Below are positions 41,083 to 49,716 of a stretch of DNA of 64,000 nucleotides, piece by piece (position 1 is the first letter of the stretch; each line of letters starts with the position of its first letter). The DNA is taken from assembly GCF_003586285.1 (NCBI RefSeq), contig NZ_QUBR01000001.1, forward strand, positions 2,045,580-2,109,579. Direction: 5' to 3'. The translations under genes and the position numbers were made by a program. Under the pieces are notes generated by a model, which had not been told where the DNA came from, ran no database searches, and worked only from the letters and a program-made list of their open reading frames with translations. This DNA comes from Aeromicrobium endophyticum (GTDB lineage: Bacteria; Actinomycetota; Actinomycetes; Propionibacteriales; Nocardioidaceae).

Positions 41083-41191
41083 GCGTCCCGCTGACGGAGC
41101 GGCGCGGCGCGGGCGTCGCCGAGCACGTACTGTTCAGGGGACGCGGGAGCCGATCCCGCCGGACGCCGACATCTCGAGGACGATCACCACC

Positions 41192-42472
41192 GTGGCACAG
41201 CACCGCATCATCCTGACCCTGGCCACCGGCCTCGCCCTGACGCTCACCGCCGCTCCAGCGGCGATCGCTGGGCCACAGACGAGCGACCGAGAGGCGGCCG
41301 CGGTCGTCGCGACGGCGCAGCCCGGGCAGCCGCTGACCGTCGTCACCACGACCCAGACCGCGTCGGGTCCGCAGTTCACGACCGAGACGGTCGACTCGCG
41401 GTCCGAGGCCCTGGGGGTCGTCTCGGACGCGCTCGACGAGCCCGGCACGTCGGCCGTCGGCATGGCCCACCCGATCTCGATCGCGGGAGTCACCGACGGC
41501 GTGTCGACGACGGACGCCGCGGCGGTCGCCACCAAGACCAAGACGTCCACCGCGGCGGTCGCCCAGAAGAAGCGCAAGAGCAAGCGCGCCAACGACACGC
41601 TCCGCCGCCGGCAGTGGGCGCTCACCCGTCTGGGGGCCGAGAAGGTCTGGCGCAAGTCGTCCGGACGCGGAGCGGTCGTGGCGGTCGTCGACAGCGGCGT
41701 GCAGGCCAGCCACCCCGACCTCAAGGGACGGGTGCTCAGGGGCCGCGACTTCGTCGACGGCGACCGGTCGGCCGACGACCGCAACGGCCACGGCACCCAC
41801 GTCGCGGGCACCATCGCGGCTCGCGCCAACAACCGTCGGGGCATCGCGGGTCTGGCCCCCTCGGCCCGCATCCTGCCCGTGCGGGTGCTCGACTCCGCCG
41901 GCAACGGCAACACCTACAACGCCGCCCGTGGCATCGTGTGGGCCGTCAACCGGGGCGCCGACGTGATCAACCTGTCGTTCGCCGGCAACCAGATCGACCC
42001 CCAGATGCAGGCAGCCGTCGACTACGCCGTCCGTCACGACGTCGTGGTGGTCGCCGCGGCCGGCAACCAGGGCTGCTCCGGTCCGACGACCTATCCCGCC
42101 GCGCTGCCGGGCGTCATCGGCGTGGCGGCGTCCAACCGTCACGACAGGATCGCGCCGTTCTCGACGTGCGGCCCGGCCGTCGACGTCTCGGCCCCCGGTC
42201 AGTCGATCACGTCGACCATGATCAAGCGCCCCTCGGCGGGCCTGCCGTGCTCGTACGGCAAGAGCTACTGCCAGCTGAGCGGCACCTCGATGGCCTCGCC
42301 GCACGTCGCGGCGGCTGCGGCGATCATCATCTCGCGCACCCGGCACCGCCTCAGCGCGTGGTCGGTCGGCTCCCTCATCACGACCCGCGCCGACAACCTC
42401 GGCGTCGCCGGCTACGACCCCGCGTCGGGCAACGGCCTGATCAACATCGGACGCGCGCTCAAGGGACGCTGA
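41192..42472 (+). CDS. Secreted S8 family serine peptidase (subtilase)
   Basis: A 426-residue secreted protease. Residues 1-27 are a signal peptide ending AAIAG; a ~115-residue prodomain with a Lys/Arg-rich stretch (QKKRKSKRAN) precedes the catalytic domain. The triad is D167 (VVDSGV), H200 (NGHGTHVAG) and S366 (SGTSMASP); the oxyanion asparagine is N292 (AAAGNQG). Two cysteine pairs probably form disulfides. Start GTG 41192; a TACTGT box at 41128-41133 could be the promoter. Confidence 0.93.
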   Translation: MAQHRIILTLATGLALTLTAAPAAIAGPQTSDREAAAVVATAQPGQPLTVVTTTQTASGPQFTTETVDSRSEALGVVSDALDEPGTSAVGMAHPISIAGVTDGVSTTDAAAVATKTKTSTAAVAQKKRKSKRANDTLRRRQWALTRLGAEKVWRKSSGRGAVVAVVDSGVQASHPDLKGRVLRGRDFVDGDRSADDRNGHGTHVAGTIAARANNRRGIAGLAPSARILPVRVLDSAGNGNTYNAARGIVWAVNRGADVINLSFAGNQIDPQMQAAVDYAVRHDVVVVAAAGNQGCSGPTTYPAALPGVIGVAASNRHDRIAPFSTCGPAVDVSAPGQSITSTMIKRPSAGLPCSYGKSYCQLSGTSMASPHVAAAAAIIISRTRHRLSAWSVGSLITTRADNLGVAGYDPASGNGLINIGRALKGR

Positions 42473-42507
42473 CCCGCCCTCACCGGGCGTCCTGGCGCTC
42501 GGTGTCG

Positions 42508-42513
42508 CAAGAT
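42508..42513 (+). promoter_or_regulatory. -10-like box before the flavoprotein gene
   Basis: CAAGAT ends 6 bp before the ATG at 42520; its position matches other leaderless starts here, but the sequence is a poor TANNNT. Confidence 0.25.
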
Positions 42514-42519
42514 GGGCTC

Positions 42520-43863
42520 ATGCCTGAAGAGCTCTCGTGCGATGTCGTCGTGATCGGAACCGGACCGGGCGGTGAGGCGCTGGTCGGTCGGCTCGCGGCA
42601 GCCGGCCTCGACGTCGTCGCCGTCGAGAAGGAGCTGGTGGGCGGTGAGTGTCCCTACTGGGGCTGCATCCCGTCCAAGATGATGATCCGCGCGGCCGATG
42701 CACTGGCCGAGGCCAGGCGGGTCGACGCGCTGGCGGGCACGGCGACCGTGGTCCCCGACTTCGGCGCGGTGGCTCGGCGCATCCGCGACGAGGCCACGGA
42801 CGACTGGGATGACACCGTCGCTGCCGACCGCCTCACCGACGCCGGCGCGCGTCTGGTGCGCGGGCACGGACGGCTCGACGGCGACCGACGGGTCGTCGTG
42901 GGGGAGCAGACGTTCGTCGCGGCCAAGGGCGTCGTGCTCAACACCGGCACGACCGCTGCCGCCCCGCCGATCCCGGGGCTCGCCGACACGCCCTACTGGA
43001 CCAACCGCGGGATCATCGAGACCGAGACCGCACCGTCGTCGATGATCGTGATCGGCGGCGGGCCGATCGGCCTCGAGCTGGCTCAGGCGTTCTCGCGGTT
43101 CGGCACCGCCGTGACGGTGCTCGAGGTCGGCCCGCGCATCCTGGCCGTCGAGGAGCCGGAGTCGTCCGAGGTCATCGCCAAGGTCTTCGAGTCCGAGGGC
43201 ATCGGGGTCCACGACGACGTCTCGATCGACGCCGTGGCGCACGACGGCGAGGTCTTCCACGTGACGTGCGGCGACGTGACGTACGAGGCCGAGCGGCTGC
43301 TGGTGGCGGCGGGCCGACGCTCGCGCATCGACGACGTGGGCCTGGAGTCCGTCGGCGTCGAGCCCGGACGTCACCTGACGGTCGGTGACGACATGCTCGT
43401 CAAGGAGGGGCTCTGGGCGATCGGCGACATCGTCGGCCGGGGCGCCTTCACCCACGTCTCGATGTACCAGTCCGAGCGGGCGGCCCGCTCGATCCTCGGA
43501 GAGCCCATGGGCGCCTACGACACGAGCCTCCCGCGCGTGACCTTCACCGATCCCGAGGTCGGCGGCGTCGGGCTCACAGAGCACCAGGCGCGCGAGCAGG
43601 GCATCAACGTCCGCGTCGGGCTGACCGATCTCGCGGCCAGCAGCCGCGGCTTCGTCCACGGACCCGGCAACGAGGGCCTGATCAAGATCGTCATCGACGA
43701 CGACCGCGGCGTCATCGTCGGTGCCAACAGCGTCGGCGTGTCCGGCGGCGAGACGCTCGCGGGTCTCGCGTTCGCGGTGCGGGCCGAGATCCCGGTCGAC
43801 ACGCTGACCAACACGATCTACGCCTACCCGACGTTCTGGAGGGCGATCGAGTCGGCGCTCTGA
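42520..43863 (+). CDS. Class I pyridine nucleotide-disulfide oxidoreductase (Lpd/mercuric reductase-like)
   Basis: A 447-residue flavoenzyme. VVIGTGPGGEALVGRLA is the FAD loop, GGECPYWGCIPSK carries the redox cysteines (CxxxxC), VIGGGPIGLELAQAFSRFG the NAD(P) loop and GLWAIGDI the second FAD motif. The C-terminal dimer-interface motif, normally HxHPTxxE in lipoamide dehydrogenase, reads YAYPTFWRAIESAL, so the catalytic His-Glu pair is missing. It is therefore unlikely to be a true lipoamide dehydrogenase; the substrate is unknown. Confidence 0.88.
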   Translation: MPEELSCDVVVIGTGPGGEALVGRLAAAGLDVVAVEKELVGGECPYWGCIPSKMMIRAADALAEARRVDALAGTATVVPDFGAVARRIRDEATDDWDDTVAADRLTDAGARLVRGHGRLDGDRRVVVGEQTFVAAKGVVLNTGTTAAAPPIPGLADTPYWTNRGIIETETAPSSMIVIGGGPIGLELAQAFSRFGTAVTVLEVGPRILAVEEPESSEVIAKVFESEGIGVHDDVSIDAVAHDGEVFHVTCGDVTYEAERLLVAAGRRSRIDDVGLESVGVEPGRHLTVGDDMLVKEGLWAIGDIVGRGAFTHVSMYQSERAARSILGEPMGAYDTSLPRVTFTDPEVGGVGLTEHQAREQGINVRVGLTDLAASSRGFVHGPGNEGLIKIVIDDDRGVIVGANSVGVSGGETLAGLAFAVRAEIPVDTLTNTIYAYPTFWRAIESAL

Positions 43864-43878
43864 CCGCGGCGCGGGTGC

Positions 43879-44874
43879 TCAGCCCTTGCGAAGGAGCGCG
43901 AGCACCTCGCGCTCCAGCACCCGGCTGGTGGGCGCCCCAGGCGCGACGCGCCGGTGGTCGGGCGACACCGTGACGCCGTGCTCGAACAGGTCGACGACGC
44001 GCGGGTCGACGTACGACGACCTGGCGACCGCCGGTGTGTTGCCGAGGTGCTCGGAGACCTCGCGCATCGCGGCCGCGACGCTGCGCTTGCGCCGGGCGGC
44101 GGTCGAGGCGTCGGTGCCCGCGAGCGCCAGGGCGGCGATCGTGGTGCCGCGCCACGTGCGGAAGTCCTTGGCGGTGTAGTCGCCCCGCAGCACCTCCTTG
44201 ACGTAGGCGTTGACGTCGCTCGCGTCGAGGTCCCTCCAGGCGCGACCGTCACGGTAGGCGAGCAGCTGGTCGCTGCCACCGCGGCGTCGGCGCAGCACCT
44301 CGAGAACGGTCTGCACCCGGGCGTCGCGCACCGTCACCTGCACCTCCTGGCCCGACTTGGCGGTGTAGTCGAAGGCGAGCCCGTCGCTCGTGGGGCGCAC
44401 GTGCTGCTTCTGCAGGGTCGTCAGCCCGAAGCTGCCGTTCTCCTCGGCGTAGCGGACCGAGCCGATGCGGAACATGCCCAGGTCGAGCAGGCTGAACGTC
44501 GCGGCGGCGACCCGGCGCAGGTCGAGCTGGTCGCCCGAGAGGTCACGGCGCGCCCGGCTGCGCCGCTTGATCAGGGCGTCGGCGAAGTCCTCCATGCGCT
44601 CGAACTTCTCGGCGTCGCGGCGTTCGCGCCAGCCTGGGTGGTACAGGTACTGGCGACGTCCGGCGTCGTCGGTGCCGACCGCCTGCAGGTGACCGTTGTC
44701 GACCGAGCAGATCCAGACCTCGGTCCAGGCCGGCGGGATGACCAGCAGCTTGCACCGCTCGACCTGCTCGGGCTGGAGGGTCTCGCCGTTCTCGTCGAGG
44801 TAGCGGAACCCCCGGCCGTGGCGGACGCGGGACCATCCGGGCGAGCTGGCGGACGTGCGACGGAGACGAACCAT
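43879..44874 (-). CDS. Type IB DNA topoisomerase (poxvirus-like)
   Basis: A 331-residue enzyme relaxing DNA supercoils through a 3'-phosphotyrosine. Active-site parts are visible: R136 in FRIGSVRYAEE, K173 in YTAKSG, R239 in KDFRTWRGT, a histidine in EHLGNTP and the nucleophile Y288 in ARSSYVDPRV. Bacterial members are common in actinobacteria and others. Start ATG 44874. It converges on the flavoprotein gene. Confidence 0.93.
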   Translation of the reverse strand: MVRLRRTSASSPGWSRVRHGRGFRYLDENGETLQPEQVERCKLLVIPPAWTEVWICSVDNGHLQAVGTDDAGRRQYLYHPGWRERRDAEKFERMEDFADALIKRRSRARRDLSGDQLDLRRVAAATFSLLDLGMFRIGSVRYAEENGSFGLTTLQKQHVRPTSDGLAFDYTAKSGQEVQVTVRDARVQTVLEVLRRRRGGSDQLLAYRDGRAWRDLDASDVNAYVKEVLRGDYTAKDFRTWRGTTIAALALAGTDASTAARRKRSVAAAMREVSEHLGNTPAVARSSYVDPRVVDLFEHGVTVSPDHRRVAPGAPTSRVLEREVLALLRKG

Positions 44875-44946
44875 GGTCCGTCCACGCTAGGGGCACGCGC
44901 GCCGATCGGCACCTCGTGCGCAACCCGGACGTGGAGCGTCCGGCCG

Positions 44947-45648
44947 TCAGCGCATCGCGGACGCCTCCGCGATGCCGCGACGGTGCCACACCCAGTCGGT
45001 CGGCAGGGCGATGCCGTCCAGCCCGATGCCCTGGTAGATCAGGCGGTACGCGTCGAGGCTCTCGTGGCGCTGCTGCTCCATCGCCCGGTGCACGTGGCCC
45101 CACAGCGGCGTGCTGCTGGGTGAGCCCAGGTACTCGGCGGTCGAGGTGCCCGGCAGCACCTGGGTCTGCATGCTGAGGCTCGACAGCAGGCGTCGAGCGT
45201 GCGAGTCCATGATCATCACGGTGAAGTCGATCTCGTTGGCGATCGCCCCGCGGGTGAGACCGTGGTAGAGCGCGGCGGCGCACAGCCCTCCGCGGCCCTC
45301 GCCCTTGCGCACCGCGATCGTCGCGATGTCCCACGTGCGGTCGATGTCGACCCCTGCCGACCGTGCCGACCGCTCGCCGTCGACGTGCCACGGGGGCCGG
45401 CTGACGTCGTTGAGCGTCTTCAGGCCGGCCGGGCCGGGCGCGATGAACCGCGCGGCCGCGACGGCGTGGCCGTCGCCCTCGAGCACCGCCAGGAAGCCCG
45501 TCTGCTCGTCGTAGGGGCCGTACTCGAGCACGAACTCCTCGGGGGTGTTGCCGTACGCCTGCAGGAAGACGTCGGCCTCGCACTTCCTCGCGGCCTCCAG
45601 GTCGTCGCCGGTCGGATCGAACACGAGTCGCAAGGGTGCAGCGGTCAT
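44947..45648 (-). CDS. GNAT-fold protein resembling autoinducer synthase / PEP-CTERM acyltransferase
   Basis: A 233-residue soluble protein. The order of features follows LuxI-like and N-acyl amino acid synthases: LRLVFDPTGDDLEAARKCEA, then FVLEYGPYDEQTGFLAVLE (acidic patch before a beta strand), AVAAARFIAP (the cxRL-like strand), WDIATIAVRKGEGRGG (the E/W-S-R-like strand and CoA/ACP site) and a final helical part. Direct homology to LuxI is not claimed. It overlaps the GGDEF-EAL gene stop (ATGA, 45645-45648). It probably transfers an acyl or amino-acyl group; the substrate is unknown. Confidence 0.6.
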   Translation of the reverse strand: MTAAPLRLVFDPTGDDLEAARKCEADVFLQAYGNTPEEFVLEYGPYDEQTGFLAVLEGDGHAVAAARFIAPGPAGLKTLNDVSRPPWHVDGERSARSAGVDIDRTWDIATIAVRKGEGRGGLCAAALYHGLTRGAIANEIDFTVMIMDSHARRLLSSLSMQTQVLPGTSTAEYLGSPSSTPLWGHVHRAMEQQRHESLDAYRLIYQGIGLDGIALPTDWVWHRRGIAEASAMR

Positions 45649-47930
45649 CGTGACTCCTCTTTGTCGTCGTCGGGATGGTGCGTGGTCAAGGTGCGTCCGA
45701 GGATCCAGCGGTTGAGCTCGTCGGCCGTCATGGGGCGGGCCAGGTGGTAGCCCTGGACGGTGTCGATGCCCATCGCGACCAGCTCGGTGAGGTCGGCGGC
45801 GTTCTCGACGCCCTCGGCGACGATGCGCAGCTCGAGGGCGTGGGCCAGCTGGATGGTCGACGCGACGATCATGCGGCTGCGCGCGTCGGTGGCCACGTTG
45901 CCGATCAGGCCCCGGTCGATCTTCAGCTCCTGGACCGGCAGGTTGCGCAGGTAGGCCAGCGACGAGAAGCCGGTGCCGTAGTCGTCGATCGACACCTGGA
46001 CCCCGTGGCTGCGCAACGTCAGGAGCAGGTCGTGGGTGTGCTGGGGGTCGGCCAGGAAGGAGTCCTCGGTGACCTCGAGCACCAGGCTGTCGGGCGAGAT
46101 GTCGCGCTCGGACAGCAGCGTGTAGAGCATCGGCAGGAAGCTCGGTCCGAGCAGCTCGGGCGGTGCGCAGTTGATGGCGACGCGCAGGTCGATGCCGGCG
46201 CGGCGGCGCTCGATCAGGTCCTCGACGGCCCGGCGGGCGACGAGCTCGGACAGCTTGGCCATCAGGCCGGCTCGCCGGGCGGCCGGCAAGAAGGTCACGG
46301 GGCTGACGACGCCTTGTTGGGGATGACGCCAGCGCACCAGCGCCTCGAGCCCCGCCACCTCCATCGTGGCGGCGTCGAGCTGCGGCTGGTACCAGACCTC
46401 GATCTGGCCGTCGTTGAGCGCCCTGCGCAGGTCTTCGGCCAGCTGCAGCCGCGAGCGCGAGAACTCGTCGAGCTCGGCGTCGTACAGCGCGACGCCGAGC
46501 CCGGAGCTCTTGGCCTGGTACATCGCGACATCGGCACGGCGCATGGCCTCGCTGCCGTCGATCGAGGCCTCGTCGACCACCGTCACGCCGATCGAGGCGC
46601 CCAGCGAGATCTCGATGCCCTCGACGAGCAAGGGCTTGGCCAGCTCGCGCAGGACGCCGTGCGCGGTCTCCATCAGCGCGATCTCGTCGGTGCCGGCCAC
46701 GACGATCGCGAACTCGTCCCCGCCCAGCCGAGCGACGCGGACCCGCGGCCCGACGGACTCCCGGATGCGGACGGCGACCATCGTCAGCACGGTGTCGCCC
46801 GCCCGGTGGCCCAGCGAGTCGTTGATCTCCTTGAAGCCGTCGAGGTCGAGCAGCATGAGGGCCATGGGCCGCCGGGCGGCCAGGTCGGCGGCGAGCCAGG
46901 CACGGACGGCGCGCCGGTTGGGAAGCTTGGTCAGGTCGTCGGTCTCCGACAGGGCGAACGCCTCGTTGGCGCGGTTGGCGTCGCGCAGGGCCAGCGCCAT
47001 CCGCGCGGCGACGGCCGCCAGGGTCAGGATCGCCGGGGGGAGGATGTACGAGGCGACGGCGTCGTCGGGGCGGAAGGCCAGCACCGCCAGGGCCACGATG
47101 CCGGCACCCACCAGGATCGGCGTCCCGGCGACCTGGGGGACGACCTTGATGACGGTCTTGGGCGGCATGCAGGCCGCCGTCACGATCAGCAGGAAGGCGG
47201 CGCCCCACACCGTGTAGCGAAGATTGCTGAAGTCGTACGTGCTGGCCGAGCCCAGCAGCGCGAAGCCCGAGTCGGCGACGGCCAGGAGGGTGAAGCCGAG
47301 GCCGAGGATCCACGACTTGCGTCGGTCGATGCGCATCTGGAGCAGCGCCTGGCTCAGCACCAGCAGCGCCAGCACGACGTCGGCCAACGGGTAGATCAAC
47401 GCCAGCAGCAGGGGCACGCCCTCCTGGTGCGACACGACGCGGACCGGGGTGACCAGCATGAGGCATGCCAGGCACGCGGTGCCTCCGCAGATGATGACGA
47501 TGTCGAGCCAGGCCCGGGCCGGCCTCGACTGCCGGCGGTCGATGTCGCGCACCAGGAAGCCGGCCATGCCGAGGTACGACAGCATGAAGAGCCACTCGCC
47601 GTCGGCCGGGAACTCGGTGGTGCTGCCGTCGAGCGTGGTGTTGACCGAGATCGAGCCGATGGCCCAGCTCGTGATCGCGGCGAGGAGCAGCACCAGGGTC
47701 ATGCGGCGATCGGCGTGCAGGTAGGCGGCCAGCGAGAGGCGCACGAGCAGCACCGTGAAGAACACGCCCATCGTCGGGACCAGGATCGTGGCGGTCTCGA
47801 CCTCGCCGAACCATCCGGCGACCCAGTTGACCGCCAGCCCCACCGCCATCACGACCACGGGCATGGGAGCCAGGAAGGCCTGGACGACGTTCAGCCGAGA
47901 GGACGTCGACGACGCACGAGAGTCGAGCAC
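45645..47930 (-). CDS. Membrane GGDEF-EAL dual cyclic-di-GMP protein
   Basis: A 761-residue protein. Residues 20-310 hold about eight to ten hydrophobic segments forming a sensor region of no known type. The GGDEF domain (about 325-485) has an intact RLGGDEF (401-407), so it can probably make c-di-GMP. The EAL domain (about 495-745) has EAL (529-531), N587, E619, DDYGTG (649-654), K670 and E706, all needed for hydrolysis, so both activities look intact. GTG 47930 follows the decarboxylase stop by 1 bp. It is the middle gene of a three-gene operon. Confidence 0.92.
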   Translation of the reverse strand: MLDSRASSTSSRLNVVQAFLAPMPVVVMAVGLAVNWVAGWFGEVETATILVPTMGVFFTVLLVRLSLAAYLHADRRMTLVLLLAAITSWAIGSISVNTTLDGSTTEFPADGEWLFMLSYLGMAGFLVRDIDRRQSRPARAWLDIVIICGGTACLACLMLVTPVRVVSHQEGVPLLLALIYPLADVVLALLVLSQALLQMRIDRRKSWILGLGFTLLAVADSGFALLGSASTYDFSNLRYTVWGAAFLLIVTAACMPPKTVIKVVPQVAGTPILVGAGIVALAVLAFRPDDAVASYILPPAILTLAAVAARMALALRDANRANEAFALSETDDLTKLPNRRAVRAWLAADLAARRPMALMLLDLDGFKEINDSLGHRAGDTVLTMVAVRIRESVGPRVRVARLGGDEFAIVVAGTDEIALMETAHGVLRELAKPLLVEGIEISLGASIGVTVVDEASIDGSEAMRRADVAMYQAKSSGLGVALYDAELDEFSRSRLQLAEDLRRALNDGQIEVWYQPQLDAATMEVAGLEALVRWRHPQQGVVSPVTFLPAARRAGLMAKLSELVARRAVEDLIERRRAGIDLRVAINCAPPELLGPSFLPMLYTLLSERDISPDSLVLEVTEDSFLADPQHTHDLLLTLRSHGVQVSIDDYGTGFSSLAYLRNLPVQELKIDRGLIGNVATDARSRMIVASTIQLAHALELRIVAEGVENAADLTELVAMGIDTVQGYHLARPMTADELNRWILGRTLTTHHPDDDKEESR

Positions 47931-47931
47931 C

Positions 47932-49311
47932 TCACCGCCCCCGGCCGGGGTCGCTCGGGTGGCGCACGGCGGGCTGCCACGTGTGGGGGGCCTCCGGCTC
48001 GAGGCTGTCGAGGACGAGGTCGACGTCGGCCGGTGTCGTGAGGGGGTTGACGAAGCACAGGCGCAGGACCGTCTCGCCGCCGAACCGGGTGGGGGTGACC
48101 AGGGCGGTGCCCCGGGCGTGGGCCTGCGCCGACCACCGGGCGTAGTCGACGGGCAGCCATCCGCGCCGGCGGAACAGCACCACCGACAGGCGGGGCTCGG
48201 CGACGAGGTCGAGGCTGGCGCGGGCCTCGACCTGCTTGGCGGCGTAGCCGGCCGTCGCCAGGCAGGTCTCGACCGCGTCGACGTAGGCGTCGGTGCCGTT
48301 GGCGACGAGCGAGGCCCAGACCGGCACGCCGCGCGCGCGGCGGCTGAGGTGGGCGGCGTAGTCGGCGGGGTTGTCGTCGTCGTCCGCGACGACCTCGAGG
48401 TAGTCGGCGCGCTGCTGGTGGGCGGCCCGCGCGACGGACGGGTCGAGGTACAGCACGGCAGCGCAGTCGAACGGCGTGAACAGCCACTTGTGCGGGTCGA
48501 TCGTGACCGAGTCGGCCCGCTGGATGCCCGCGAACTGCTCGCGCCGGCTGCGTGCCAGCAGGGCCGCACCCCCGTAGGCCGCATCGACGTGGAGCCAGAT
48601 GCCGCGGACCTCGCAGCAGTCGGCGATCTCGTCGAGGGCGTCGATGGCGCCGGTGTTGGTGGCGCCCGCATTGGCGACGACGGCGACGACGTCGCGGGGG
48701 TCGAGCGAGTCGAGCACCTCGGTCAGGGTCTCGGCGTCGAGGGGCTCGTCGGGCGATCCGGCCGACACCACCCGGCAGCCCATGATGGCCGCGGCCGCGC
48801 GGATCGAGGAGTGCGCGGCGCCGCTGGCCACGATGACGTCGGGCGGACCGCCGCCCGGCGACTCGATCCCGTGGCGAGCCGCGACGAGCGCGCTCAGGTT
48901 GGCCAGCGACCCGCCGCTGACGAAGACGCCGTGGGACTGCTCGGGGTAGCCGACGACGTCGCACAGCCACCGCACGGCCTGCCGCTCGGCGGCCACGACG
49001 TCGCCGGCCTCGAGCTCGGTGCCGCCGTAGACGGCCGCGGCCGACAGCGCGGCGTCCGCGATGATCGCCGCCGGGGTGGGGGCCCCTCCGACGAAGGCGA
49101 GGTAGCGGGGGTGGTCGGTCGGGAATGCCGTCGGCAGCAGCAGGTCGCGCATCGCGGCCCAGGTCGCGTGGATGCCGATGCCGCCGCTCGTGACGGAGGG
49201 GAGCGCGCCGGTGCGGCCCGGACGGACGGAGCTCGAGGTGCTGCGGCGGTCGGCGATCCAGGATGCGAGGTCGCTCAGGACCTGCCGATCCTGGATCGCG
49301 AAGTCATGCAC
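47932..49311 (-). CDS. PLP-dependent group II decarboxylase
   Basis: A 459-residue AAT-fold enzyme of the glutamate/aromatic amino acid/diaminobutyrate decarboxylase family. GVFVSGGSLANLSALVAAR binds PLP phosphate, HVDAAYGGAAL holds the aspartate under the ring, and SVTIDPHKWLF carries the cofactor lysine (K275). Which amino acid it takes cannot be read from the sequence. GTG 49311 is taken as start; TTG 49353 gives 14 more residues. It leads the operon with the GGDEF-EAL and GNAT genes, with only 1-bp and 4-bp junctions. Confidence 0.85.
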   Translation of the reverse strand: MHDFAIQDRQVLSDLASWIADRRSTSSSVRPGRTGALPSVTSGGIGIHATWAAMRDLLLPTAFPTDHPRYLAFVGGAPTPAAIIADAALSAAAVYGGTELEAGDVVAAERQAVRWLCDVVGYPEQSHGVFVSGGSLANLSALVAARHGIESPGGGPPDVIVASGAAHSSIRAAAAIMGCRVVSAGSPDEPLDAETLTEVLDSLDPRDVVAVVANAGATNTGAIDALDEIADCCEVRGIWLHVDAAYGGAALLARSRREQFAGIQRADSVTIDPHKWLFTPFDCAAVLYLDPSVARAAHQQRADYLEVVADDDDNPADYAAHLSRRARGVPVWASLVANGTDAYVDAVETCLATAGYAAKQVEARASLDLVAEPRLSVVLFRRRGWLPVDYARWSAQAHARGTALVTPTRFGGETVLRLCFVNPLTTPADVDLVLDSLEPEAPHTWQPAVRHPSDPGRGR

Positions 49312-49531
49312 GTCTGCCGCCGTTCGAAGAGGTGAGTGGCGAACGGTCCTCAACGTCCCGCGGACGGTCCCGCCCGGTGCATGTGTGCCGTCCGTCCCCA
49401 GGATAACGCCGACAGAAGGTCACGGGGGCTGGCGAGATGTGTGGCATTCCGCTCATGACCTTCGTCCTTGCGGCCGGCTGGTGCGCCGTCGGGCTGCTGT
49501 CCGGCGACGGGCCCGTCGCCCAGCACGGGGG

Positions 49532-49605
49532 TGCCCCCGACAGGAATCGAACCTGTGGCCTACCGCTTAGGAGGCGGTCGCTCTATCCGACTGAGCTACG
49601 GGGGC
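49532..49605 (-). tRNA. tRNA-Arg (CCT anticodon)
   Basis: Minus-strand cloverleaf from 49605: acceptor GCCCCCG pairs with CGGGGGC, D arm GCTCAGTCGGATAGAGC, anticodon loop CTCCTAA (anticodon CCT, reading AGG), and T arm CAGGTTCGATTCCTG. Discriminator base is A at 49532; the CCA end is not encoded. The 220-bp gap 49312-49531 to its left shows no gene. Confidence 0.95.
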
Positions 49606-49643
49606 GTTCGAGAGTCAGGTTATCCAGAGGGCGCTCGACCGCA

Positions 49644-49649
49644 TACGAT
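49644..49649 (+). promoter_or_regulatory. -10 box of a leaderless mini-ORF
   Basis: TACGAT ends 7 bp before the GTG at 49657, which opens a 19-codon ORF overlapping the esterase start. Confidence 0.4.
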
Positions 49650-49656
49650 CGCCCTT

Positions 49657-49716
49657 GTGTCCTGCCGTCCCCGTCGCCGCTCCCACGGCCCCGTCCCCGC
49701 GGAGCGCACGCGGTGA
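49657..49716 (+). CDS. 19-codon upstream ORF coupled to the esterase gene
   Basis: GTG at 49657 begins a short arginine-rich peptide (MSCRPRRRSHG...) whose TGA (49714-49716) overlaps the GTG at 49713 (GTGA). A -10 box 7 bp upstream makes a leaderless start likely. It could couple translation of the esterase gene, which lacks a ribosome site of its own. The peptide itself has no evident function. Confidence 0.4.
   Translation: MSCRPRRRSHGPVPAERTR

Noticed and set aside
49437..49712. N-terminal extension of the esterase from ATG 49437
   Set aside because: It runs antisense through the tRNA-Arg gene and lacks a signal peptide; GTG 49713 gives a normal secreted protein.
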